This document shows positions 1-5,667 of a DNA stretch of 5,667 bases, piece by piece; the stretch's first letter is position 1; each line of letters opens with the position of its first letter. The DNA is from Pseudomonadota bacterium (GTDB taxonomy: Bacteria; Myxococcota; Polyangia; Polyangiales; Polyangiaceae). The stretch is taken from the NCBI GenBank assembly GCA_023419055.1, contig JAEZYO010000472.1, forward strand, positions 1-5,667, written 5' to 3'. A program made the translations under genes and the position numbers. The notes under the pieces are model-generated. The model worked only from the letters and a program-made list of their open reading frames with translations. It did not search any database and was not told the origin of the DNA.

Positions 1-911
1 CGGCGCGGCGGCGGGCCGCGCGGCGGGGGCGCACCCGGCCCGGCCCGCGTCCAGCGCTGGTTGGTGCGCGTCCTCGGCGCATAGGTCTCGAAATGAATCA
101 TCGAGCTTCCGCCGGGATTGACGCCCACGTACGCGATGACGTCCCCCGCGCGGACGTTGCTCCCCACGCGCAGGCCATTTCGAGTCAAGGAGTCGGGAGC
201 CACCTCGCCGTAGTTGACGACCACGGTGCCGTGATCGACGAGCAGCGCGTAGGTCGTCTTGGTCTCGCCGCAGCAGAACGGATAAAAGCCGAGAATGCGG
301 CCGTCCGTGATGGCAACGACCGGATCCCCCCCGTTCGCGTAGAGGTCGATGCCCACGTGATAGCGCGCCCCTCCGCCCCGGCTCGCGAGGAAGCGGCGCG
401 AGCGGTTCGCGCCGACGAAGGCGCCGTCCTCTGCCTGATAGTTGACCTCCCGGCTGCGCGGGTGCGACGTGACGATCGGCCAATAGCTTCCTGCCGGCGG
501 CGCGGGAGCGAACGGCGCGGGATCTCCGGGCAGCACGGCCCGCGGCGGCGGTGAGGCCTCATCCGGATAGTCCTCGTCGTACGTTTCGCTCGCGAGATCC
601 TCGACGGCGCGCGCCTCGCACGCCTCGCAAGCTTCGTGGGCCTCGTGACCGCCGCGAGCTTCGAGCGCTTCGTGCGCTTCGTAGCCTTCATGAGCCTCGA
701 GCGCCTCATGAGCCTCGAGCGCCTCATGAGCCTCGTAGCCGTCGTGGCTCTCGCCGGAGAGCACCTCCAAGACCTCGACCGGAGCGACTATTGGACGCGA
801 CGACGCCGTCAAGTCGCCTCCGTGCCCCATCAGGCGTGACCAGAACAACCTCGCTTCTCGGAGCTCGCTCGGCGATCCCGCACGAAGCCCCCGTGACATT
901 CCCTTGTTCAT
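1..911 (-). CDS. M23-family (LytM-like) peptidase domain protein, C-terminus cut by window edge
   Basis: At least 303 residues are visible, open to the left edge. ATG at 911-909 is preceded by GGGAGAAGGA. Layout: residues 1-45 are a short N-terminal segment with no hydrophobic signal peptide; 60-104 are a Glu/Ala/His repeat; about 130-287 are the M23 fold; about 290-303 are Pro/Arg-rich. Zinc-ligand positions are present: H185 and D189 in YHVGIDLYA, and H273 in MIHFETY. Two positions that are catalytic histidines in LytM are changed: YxH reads Y-G-E (E236), and the first His of HxH is M271. From memory, a branch of bacterial M23-like proteins carries YGE plus MLHFE, so this may be a conserved variant rather than decay. 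Family role: zinc-dependent cleavage of peptidoglycan cross-bridges; activity here is uncertain. It is the last visible gene of the minus-strand operon. The domain probably ends a little beyond the window. Confidence 0.88.
   Translation of the reverse strand, partial: MNKGMSRGLRAGSPSELREARLFWSRLMGHGGDLTASSRPIVAPVEVLEVLSGESHDGYEAHEALEAHEALEAHEGYEAHEALEARGGHEAHEACEACEARAVEDLASETYDEDYPDEASPPPRAVLPGDPAPFAPAPPAGSYWPIVTSHPRSREVNYQAEDGAFVGANRSRRFLASRGGGARYHVGIDLYANGGDPVVAITDGRILGFYPFCCGETKTTYALLVDHGTVVVNYGEVAPDSLTRNGLRVGSNVRAGDVIAYVGVNPGGSSMIHFETYAPRTRTNQRWTRAGPGAPPPRGPPPR
600..734 (-). repeat. Glu/Ala/His low-complexity repeat linker in the M23-like gene
   Basis: The coding strand repeats a GAG-GCx-CAT/CTC pattern that encodes EAHEAL-type units over residues 60-104, with variants EGYEAH, EAHEAC and EACEAR. 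It contains two perfect 18-base tandem copies at 691-708 and 709-726. The segment separates the N-terminal tag-like region from the M23 domain and is probably a flexible or helical acidic linker. Tandem copies of this kind tend to change number by slippage in multiples that keep the frame. Confidence 0.85.
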
Positions 912-959
912 CGTTCCTTCTCCCTTGCTCGACAAAAAACTTTCGGATGCCGGAGACCG
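912..959 (-). other. Short intergenic gap within operon, with ribosome binding site
   Basis: This 48-base gap lies between the fusion gene stop (TGA at 962-960) and the M23-like gene start. On the minus strand it holds GGGAGAAGGA at 924-915, ending 3 bases before the ATG, with the GGGAG core 8 bases away. This supports the ATG at 911. A run of six T (939-934 on the minus strand) follows only a 3-bp possible stem, so no convincing terminator separates the two genes and read-through is likely. Confidence 0.6.
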
Positions 960-3569
960 TCAGACGAGCGGTAGCGCCGCGTTCAGCAGGCCGAGCACGC
1001 GATCTCGATAGACGCCGGCCCCGTAGCGGTGGCGGCCGCTCACGCGACGTCCCAGCGCGTAGATCGAGCCAGATGTCCCGCGCGGATTGCCGCTCGAGGG
1101 TGGCACATGGTTCAAGACCTCGGCTCGAAGGTCCATGATGCGGTAGTCGACGCTGCCTTGCCGCCCGTGCAGCGCAGGACCGCTCGCGAGGATCTCGGGA
1201 TCGTCGAACAGGCGATCCCAGTCTTGAGTAGTGCTGACCGTCGCGGCCACGTCTTCCGTGAGCCCTTGCCAACGATCGCGATACTCGGCGACGAGCGCGC
1301 TCGTGCCCTGATACCGCAAGATGAAGCGAATCACCTTCAAGTACGATTCGCGCCCGGTGGTTTGAATCACCCCGCGCCCGCGAAACTTGTAGAAGTCTGC
1401 CTGCATGATGAAGCCGTTCCTCGCCGGATCTTCCTCGGTGCTGAACGCTTGCTGAGGGAAGATCTCGCCGTGCCACACGCGGTCGAGGTCATCGCCTCGA
1501 CCGGCGAGCTGGGACCCGCCAGGCAGGCTGCCGTGAGCTCGGATGAACTCGCGATCATTGAAGAGCGCGCCGGCAGTGCGGTTGCTCTCCGCGGTGTTGT
1601 AGCTGCGCTTCACGTCGATGATGCGATCGAACGCATACGCGAGGCCGGGGTGCCGCCCGCGCGCGTCGCTCCGTCCCTGACCGCAGCGCTCCGGAAAGCC
1701 TTCGAACTGTCCCCCGGTCTCGTTCACCACGATGCACATCACCGCCGCAAAATCGAGGAGAGTGATTTGCGAGCGGCCGTACGCGCTCTGGATCTGATCC
1801 CAGAACCGATCGAAACGCCGGCGAGCTTCTGCGCTCGTCGGGATGCGAATCGCGTGACCCCGCCGCGTGAACGGGCCCTTGCCCGCGAGCTCCGCGTTGT
1901 ACCAGGCCGCGAAATGCGCCCTTCCGCTGCGCGCGAAGAAGGCATTGATGTCTCGAGCGCTCGCGATCGAGACGGTAGCCAAGCGATTCACGTCGGCTTG
2001 CGCGAGCGGCGCGGTGTTCAACGCGCTCGCCGGCGTGTCCTCCGTCGTCACGCCTCCCGACGTGTCGAGCACTTCTACGAGCCCGCCTGTGTTCTCGGCG
2101 ACGAAGCGCTGATTCAGCGCGACGACTTCGCCCTCGTCCTCCCCGAGGACCGCTTCTTCGTCTTCGATGAGCGCGCCCGCTCCTTCCTCGGCCAACACCT
2201 CTTCCTCTTCGGTTAGCGCCGTCTCCCCTCCTTCGACGAAGGCGGCCTGCTCTTCGCCGAGCTCGAAGGCAGCCTCGGGTAGGAATGCTTCGTGCGCCGG
2301 CTGCACTGTCGGCCGCGGCCGAGAGCGGCGCGGAGGACGTGGCGCCGGCGCGACTGCGGGCAGATCTCTCGAGACACCTCGGAAGTCGTCGCCGGGTTCG
2401 ACCAACAGCCGCCCCCCGAGGGCGCGCGGGATGGCGTTGTGGGTGAGCCCTATCGTGCTCTGCGCGCGGTAGTACCGGCGGAGGAAAGTCCGCTGCGATT
2501 CGTTGGACACGAGCTCGCGGAGCTTTTGCTGGATGAAACGATCCACCGCGGTGGCAGCCTCTGCGGTCCCCGTTCCTTCGATGAATGCCAGGCGCAGGTG
2601 ACGTCCCGTCCGCAGCATGTAGCGGGGCCAATCGGCTTCGCTCGCCCCCGCGATGGCCGCTGCATCTCGGCGTAGCGAGCGCACGAGCCATCCGTCGCGT
2701 TCGATGATGGGCTCTTCTCCTCCGTAGGTCGCGTCGAAGAACTGGAATGCGGTGATCTCGTCCGCGGCGCGGAAAGCTCGGAACAGCTTGCTCAGGTGCG
2801 CCCCGCCGCCCGAATGCCCGGTGACGATCAATCGCCCGCGTGAGAGGCCGCTCGAGCCACGCTCGCGCGCGACCTCCGCGAGCGCTGCCTGAACGAAGCC
2901 CAAGAGCTCGGTGCGACCCTCGAGCGCCGGAAAGTCGAAGCCGTCCTGGCAGGTCACGGCGTGACTCGCCCCCGGGCATTGAACGCGCCACGTATCCCGC
3001 GGGCAGGGCAAGCGCGTCCGACCATCGCAGCGGTGGCGAGCCGGGAACGCGTGCCCGTGCGGCACGATCCCGACCGTAGGGCGGCTCAGTCCGGCGACGT
3101 CCAGATCCACCCCGCTCACGTCCGCCTTCTGCTGGAGCCGCATCCCATTGTGCCCCGTGAAGCCGTGGAAGTGCACGACGACGTCGACGTCGCCCGTGTA
3201 GCCCTGTCGCAGGTGGGACCAGCGCAGGATGCAGTTCTCGCGCGTGAGGTCGTAGCGCGTCCCCGCCGAAGCGTGCGCGAGGAGCTGCGGCAGGTGCACG
3301 CTGCGCTCGCCCTCGTCGGCCTCCGCGAAGCTCTCCGGGTCACGCGCTTCGATGAAGGCTTCGGCTTCGTTCTCGACGAAGCTTTCCGAATCCAGAGCTT
3401 CGACCTGACTCAAGGAAAGGTCCGGCTCCCGATACCCGTTTACCGAGGGAACTCCCGGTGGACTCGGACCATAGCCGCGCAGATCCGCGAGGAATTGGTC
3501 AGCGGCGCGCCGTTCGGCGGCGGTTCCTGCGAATCCGAATCTGTACGCTCTCGACTTTCTCGCGTTCAT
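960..3569 (-). CDS. Two-enzyme fusion: alpha/beta serine hydrolase plus GH19/lysozyme-like glycan hydrolase
   Basis: An 869-residue protein with no signal peptide. The start is ATG at 3569, six bases after GGAAGGG; an in-frame TTG at 3584 overlaps that ribosome site and is less likely. Residues 15-34 match the tag-like pattern of the downstream M23-like protein, and 60-90 are acidic. About 125-395 are an alpha/beta hydrolase: oxyanion-type HFHG at 133-136, nucleophile elbow GHSGGG with S253, candidate acid D279 (FFDAT) and candidate His H377 (GLTHN). Four Cys lie at 181, 189, 198 and 207. A Pro/Arg segment (405-422) and a Glu-rich linker (about 425-500) follow. About 520-869 are a GH19/lysozyme-superfamily domain, with candidate acid E617 in NETGG and the signature GRGVIQTTGRESY at 731-743. 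Expected activities are ester or amide hydrolysis and cleavage of peptidoglycan or chitin-type glycan; substrates are not readable from sequence. It follows the protease gene by 18 bases, suggesting co-transcription. Confidence 0.9.
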   Translation of the reverse strand: MNARKSRAYRFGFAGTAAERRAADQFLADLRGYGPSPPGVPSVNGYREPDLSLSQVEALDSESFVENEAEAFIEARDPESFAEADEGERSVHLPQLLAHASAGTRYDLTRENCILRWSHLRQGYTGDVDVVVHFHGFTGHNGMRLQQKADVSGVDLDVAGLSRPTVGIVPHGHAFPARHRCDGRTRLPCPRDTWRVQCPGASHAVTCQDGFDFPALEGRTELLGFVQAALAEVARERGSSGLSRGRLIVTGHSGGGAHLSKLFRAFRAADEITAFQFFDATYGGEEPIIERDGWLVRSLRRDAAAIAGASEADWPRYMLRTGRHLRLAFIEGTGTAEAATAVDRFIQQKLRELVSNESQRTFLRRYYRAQSTIGLTHNAIPRALGGRLLVEPGDDFRGVSRDLPAVAPAPRPPRRSRPRPTVQPAHEAFLPEAAFELGEEQAAFVEGGETALTEEEEVLAEEGAGALIEDEEAVLGEDEGEVVALNQRFVAENTGGLVEVLDTSGGVTTEDTPASALNTAPLAQADVNRLATVSIASARDINAFFARSGRAHFAAWYNAELAGKGPFTRRGHAIRIPTSAEARRRFDRFWDQIQSAYGRSQITLLDFAAVMCIVVNETGGQFEGFPERCGQGRSDARGRHPGLAYAFDRIIDVKRSYNTAESNRTAGALFNDREFIRAHGSLPGGSQLAGRGDDLDRVWHGEIFPQQAFSTEEDPARNGFIMQADFYKFRGRGVIQTTGRESYLKVIRFILRYQGTSALVAEYRDRWQGLTEDVAATVSTTQDWDRLFDDPEILASGPALHGRQGSVDYRIMDLRAEVLNHVPPSSGNPRGTSGSIYALGRRVSGRHRYGAGVYRDRVLGLLNAALPLV
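2070..2297 (-). repeat. Glu-rich low-complexity linker between the two enzyme domains
   Basis: Residues about 425-500 of the fusion protein are dominated by Glu, Ala, Leu and Val, in degenerate units such as ALTEEEEVLAEEGAGAL and EEAVLGEDEGEVVAL. No catalytic motif is present. It separates the hydrolase and glycan-hydrolase domains and resembles in style the acidic repeats near the N-termini of this protein and of the M23-like protein. It is probably an inter-domain spacer or an acidic sorting or assembly element; the latter is inference. Confidence 0.75.
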
Positions 3570-3575
3570 GGTGCG

Positions 3576-3582
3576 CCCTTCC
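3576..3582 (-). promoter_or_regulatory. Ribosome binding site deciding the start of the fusion gene
   Basis: GGAAGGG on the minus strand lies six bases before ATG 3569-3567. It overlaps the alternative in-frame TTG at 3584-3582, which therefore cannot use it. It lies in the 18-base gap after the protease stop codon (3590-3588), consistent with coupled translation. Confidence 0.75.
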
Positions 3583-3587
3583 AATCC

Positions 3588-5438
3588 TCAGCAGTAAGCT
3601 TCGCTGCGTGCTTGCTCGATGGCCGCCGGACTCGCCAAAGCGTCCCGATCAGGTTCTGTTTCCTCGGGCGGCTGCGTGCGCGCCCGCACGGATGCCGGTA
3701 CCGAGATCGTGACCGTTCGCGCCGCGAAGAGGCGCGCCGCCTCCACCGCACCGCGCACGTTCAAGTAGCCGTAGCCGATTCGAGTAGAGCTACGCCCGCG
3801 CGGACCACCCCCTGAATCGGCCGTTCCGATCAAGATGCTGCGCACCTCGTGGATCGACAGCTTACGACCTGCGGCCTGCATCATGAGCGCCACGGTCCCC
3901 GCGACGTGCGGTGCCGCCATGCTCGTGCCCGACTTCACGCACAGCTTGGGCTCGCCGTTCCAACCCGCTCGCGGCATCGACCGCGCGGCTCGGATGCGAT
4001 ACCCGGGCGCCGAAATCTCCGGCTTCTGGCGGCCGTCGGCCGTCGGCCCGCGGCTGCTGAAGCGCGCGGCTGGTCGACCCGGCTGCGAGGCGTCGTGCGC
4101 CCCCACCGCGATCGCGAAGAAGCTGTTGCAGATGGTGTTGGTGGTGTAGAGGGACGTCGCCTGTTCGCGCCGGAACCGCGATTGGTAGCGGCCGCCTCCG
4201 TCGCGCTCGATCCAGGCGTGCAGTCGCCCGTCGACGACGCGCTCTCCCTGGAGGGTGATTTGCCAGACGCCGGGCGGCGCCTCTGGATAGAGGAAGATGT
4301 CCACGTGGTTGAGCCCGCTGTTCGGCTCCGACTTGCGGTGATAGAAGCTGCCGCAGTGCACGCCGCCGCTCTCGACGCGCACGCGCGAGTCGAGAGGTGC
4401 CATGAACTCTTGGCCGCTGGGCGCGGTCAACGTCACTCGAAACTCGTCGCGCCCGTTGTACCAGAGCTCGACTTCGTTCGGCGTTCGATCCCCCTTCGGG
4501 ATCAGCCAGTCGATCGTATGCTTCTGGTTCGGTCCCACTCGCGCGTGCGTGTGAGTGCCGGCGTCGGCGTAGTTACCCACGCTCTGAACGAGGACGAGGG
4601 CGCCGTCCTCGAGCAGGCGATCGACCGCGCGCTCCACCGTAGAGGTTCCCGCGTGTGACCCCGCCACGGATCCTGCGCTCAAGCTCGCCACGCAGGGCCG
4701 ACTCCCGGCCGTGCGGCACACGAAATCGAGCCCCTCGAGCAAGTTGACCGAGTCACCCAGGTTCTCGAGCTCCTGGAACTTGTCGTTCGCGAGGTGGACG
4801 CAGACGAGGTCGGCGCCTGGCGCTAGCCCTACCGATGATCCCGGTTCACGCCGATTGCCGACGGCGATGTCCGCGACGTGGGTACCGTGCGCGCCGGTTC
4901 CGCCGGGATCGCTGACGGCCGGATGGTAGCCGAGCGCCCGACATGGATCGGAAGATCTCAGGGCCCGATCGATTTCATTGCGCGAGAAGACGCGATCTTT
5001 TCGCTGGTCCCAGAACGCAAGCAAGCGAGTGCTGCCGTCGTCGTTACGCAGGTTCGGGTGAGTGAAGTCGAAACCCCAATCGCAAAAACCGACGACGACG
5101 CCCGCGCCATCTTCGCTCAGGCCGAACGTCTCCGGATACATGCCCTGCTCGGCACCGAGCACACTCGGCGCCTCTGCGTCGGCCTCGATCCAGGCCTCGA
5201 GGTTGCCGCGCGCGCCAGGGCTCCACACGTTGCGGGGCGCCTTCAAGCTCTCGACGCGCTCGTCGTACCAGACCTTGGTCGTGTCCTTGCGCTTCATGCG
5301 CGCCGTCACGATCTCGCCGAACCGCGAGACCACCCTCACCTCGGACGGCGGCTCGGCCCCTTCCGACAGCCGCAAGATCACCCGCAGCTCGTCTTCCGGG
5401 TCACCGTCCTCGTAGATCTCCCACAGTGCCGGATCCAT
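3588..5438 (-). CDS. S8 family (subtilisin-like) serine protease with inserted beta domain
   Basis: A 616-residue protein. The start is ATG at 5438, six bases after GGAG; an in-frame TTG at 5450 would add four residues but overlaps that site. Residues 1-70 look like the propeptide-type N-terminal domain found before many bacterial S8 domains, with no hydrophobic signal sequence. Catalytic residues are D120 (GFCDWGFD), H184 (TGAHGTHVAD) and S506 (SGTSMAAPHVAG), with oxyanion N289 (SVGNYAD), so the triad is intact. About 305-415 are a beta-rich insertion between Asn and Ser (VELWYNGRDEFRVTLTAPSG), recalling the jelly-roll inserted in CspA/B-like clostridial subtilases. A charged Pro/Glu tail ends in Cys. 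Expected role is protein cleavage, perhaps maturation of or joint attack with the enzymes encoded behind it. First gene of the minus-strand operon. Family call is secure; substrate and location are not. Confidence 0.94.
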   Translation of the reverse strand: MDPALWEIYEDGDPEDELRVILRLSEGAEPPSEVRVVSRFGEIVTARMKRKDTTKVWYDERVESLKAPRNVWSPGARGNLEAWIEADAEAPSVLGAEQGMYPETFGLSEDGAGVVVGFCDWGFDFTHPNLRNDDGSTRLLAFWDQRKDRVFSRNEIDRALRSSDPCRALGYHPAVSDPGGTGAHGTHVADIAVGNRREPGSSVGLAPGADLVCVHLANDKFQELENLGDSVNLLEGLDFVCRTAGSRPCVASLSAGSVAGSHAGTSTVERAVDRLLEDGALVLVQSVGNYADAGTHTHARVGPNQKHTIDWLIPKGDRTPNEVELWYNGRDEFRVTLTAPSGQEFMAPLDSRVRVESGGVHCGSFYHRKSEPNSGLNHVDIFLYPEAPPGVWQITLQGERVVDGRLHAWIERDGGGRYQSRFRREQATSLYTTNTICNSFFAIAVGAHDASQPGRPAARFSSRGPTADGRQKPEISAPGYRIRAARSMPRAGWNGEPKLCVKSGTSMAAPHVAGTVALMMQAAGRKLSIHEVRSILIGTADSGGGPRGRSSTRIGYGYLNVRGAVEAARLFAARTVTISVPASVRARTQPPEETEPDRDALASPAAIEQARSEAYC

Positions 5439-5444
5439 CTCACG

Positions 5445-5448
5445 CTCC
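5445..5448 (-). promoter_or_regulatory. Ribosome binding site of the S8 protease gene
   Basis: GGAG on the minus strand, six bases before ATG 5438-5436. It favours this ATG over the in-frame TTG at 5450-5448, whose last base is part of the GGAG motif itself. Confidence 0.7.
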
Positions 5449-5461
5449 AAAGTAGAAGAGG

Positions 5462-5482
5462 CGACTCGGCGAGGCTGAGTCG
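5462..5482. promoter_or_regulatory. 21-base imperfect palindrome, candidate operator or RNA hairpin
   Basis: CGACTCGGC and GCTGAGTCG flank a GAG centre. Eight of nine arm positions pair as Watson-Crick; the ninth is G-T, which in plus-strand RNA is a G-U wobble and in minus-strand RNA an A-C mismatch. It lies four bases before the plus-strand AAGGAG and 24 bases upstream of the protease ATG. That position suits a dimeric repressor operator, or a leader hairpin affecting plus-strand translation. No T-run follows, so it is not an intrinsic terminator. Confidence 0.5.
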
Positions 5483-5498
5483 AGACAAGGAGAGCGAT

Positions 5499-5507
5499 AT
5501 GAGTTAA
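5499..5507 (+). other. Start-stop mini-ORF (ATG-AGT-TAA) with perfect Shine-Dalgarno
   Basis: AAGGAG at 5487-5492 sits six bases before ATG 5499-5501, an ideal spacing, yet the frame closes after one further codon at TAA 5505-5507. Eleven bases downstream of the ATG-bearing frame's stop begins the GTG-started open frame. Dropping one T at 5504-5505 would join ATG-AGT to AAA-AGG-GCT-CGA-GTG and give an N-terminus MSKRARV continuous with the downstream frame. It may be a leader peptide, a frameshifted true start, or a sequencing error. Confidence 0.45.
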
Positions 5508-5517
5508 AAGGGCTCGA

Positions 5518-5667
5518 GTGAGGGTCGCGCCGCACCACCTTACCGAAGCGAGCTTCTTCGACTTCGTCGCGCAGCCCGCGCCGAGCGTGGTGTTCCTGTC
5601 GCTCCATCGCCTCCACGCCTTCAGTGAAGCGCTGCCCGCGCGCCTGCTCGAGGCCGGCCTGGAAGAG
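5518..5667 (+). CDS. 5' end of a plus-strand gene, possibly thioredoxin-fold protein
   Basis: Fifty codons run open to the window edge. The GTG at 5518 is preceded by AAAAGGG at a five-base spacing; the in-frame stop upstream is TGA at 5500-5502, so GTG is the only good start in this frame unless the ATG at 5499 is joined by a one-base change. Residues 8-16 (LTEASFFDF) followed by a hydrophobic strand (SVVFLSL, 24-30) and an amphipathic helix (about 34-47) resemble the start of a thioredoxin fold. The usual CxxC site is absent: the equivalent stretch reads HRLH or AFSEAL depending on alignment, so any such protein would not be a standard disulfide reductase. It is transcribed away from the protease operon. 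Coding status is fairly likely from codon pattern; the fold call is weak and the function unknown. Confidence 0.55.
   Translation, partial: MRVAPHHLTEASFFDFVAQPAPSVVFLSLHRLHAFSEALPARLLEAGLEE

Larger units (their letters stand above)
5439..5517. promoter_or_regulatory. Divergent intergenic region between protease operon and plus-strand gene
   Basis: This 79-base gap separates divergently oriented starts. It must hold or lie next to the operon promoter, but I see no convincing -35/-10 pair on either strand. It contains the imperfect palindrome at 5462-5482, a plus-strand AAGGAG at 5487-5492, a start-stop ATG-AGT-TAA at 5499-5507, and AAAAGGG at 5506-5512 before the GTG. Regulation of both directions from one operator is possible but inferred. 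Confidence 0.5.

Noticed and set aside
932..960. Possible terminator: T6 run on the minus strand after the fusion gene
   Set aside because: Only a 3-bp stem can be drawn before the T-run, too weak to call.
724..1476. 250-codon minus-strand open frame across the fusion/M23-like junction
   Set aside because: It overlaps the correct frames of both genes and encodes Arg-rich sequence without motifs.
1029..2216. 395-codon plus-strand open frame opposite the GH19-like half of the fusion gene
   Set aside because: It is antisense to a frame with clear catalytic motifs and is rich in Arg/Ala from GC bias, with no recognisable domain or ribosome site.
3582..3584. TTG as start of the fusion gene (and TTG 5450-5448 for the protease)
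   Set aside because: Each TTG overlaps the ribosome site that serves an ATG six bases beyond it, so the ATG starts are preferred.
2961..3815. 284-codon plus-strand open frame spanning the junction of the fusion and protease genes
   Set aside because: It overlaps two well-supported minus-strand genes and looks like a GC-driven shadow.
3849..4658. 269-codon plus-strand open frame opposite the protease
   Set aside because: It is antisense to the subtilase Ser and oxyanion regions and has no protein-family features.
4878..5507. 209-codon plus-strand open frame ending in the intergenic region
   Set aside because: It is a shadow of the protease N-terminal half. Only its last ATG (5499) is of interest, because of the AAGGAG before it.
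5439..5517. Sigma-70-type promoter for the operon
   Set aside because: AT-rich fragments such as CATATC exist, but no -35/-10 pair with proper spacing could be identified.

Overview
This is a GC-rich bacterial window. Three genes sit close together on the minus strand and the 5' end of a fourth faces away from them on the plus strand. The GC bias, the long spurious open frames opposite real genes, and the acidic low-complexity linkers between enzyme domains suggest a myxobacterium or related predatory high-GC lineage. That placement is inference only; no taxonomic marker is present.

In transcription order (right to left): (1) a 616-residue subtilisin-family (S8) serine protease with a complete catalytic triad and an all-beta insertion, at 3588-5438. 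(2) After an 18-base gap, an 869-residue two-enzyme fusion at 960-3569: an N-terminal alpha/beta hydrolase with a GHSGGG nucleophile elbow, a Glu-rich linker, and a C-terminal GH19/lysozyme-like glycan hydrolase. (3) After 48 bases, an M23 (LytM-like) peptidase-family protein at 1-911 that runs off the left edge, with a His/Glu/Ala repeat linker in front of the M23 domain. Spacing and shared strand point to one operon. To the right, 5518-5667 holds the start of a plus-strand gene, perhaps thioredoxin-fold.

The operon looks like a degradative set: protease, esterase/amidase-type hydrolase, glycan hydrolase and peptidoglycan-peptidase fold. None of the three products has a recognisable Sec or Tat signal peptide. 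Proteins 2 and 3, whose enzyme domains are unrelated, share an ungapped N-terminal pattern (G-x3-E-x-R-x-A-x2-F-x3-L-x-G-x-G), and each follows it with an acidic low-complexity stretch. This is the most interesting signal in the window. It may be a sorting or loading tag for an unconventional export route, for example a contractile injection system, but no secretion gene lies in the window, so that role is inferred.

The 79-base divergent intergenic region holds a 21-base imperfect palindrome and a perfect Shine-Dalgarno placed in front of ATG-AGT-TAA. That is either a start-stop leader peptide or a one-base disruption of the true start of the plus-strand gene. No stretch over 300 bases lacks a gene. 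No RNA genes, insertion sequences, CRISPR arrays or origins were seen.
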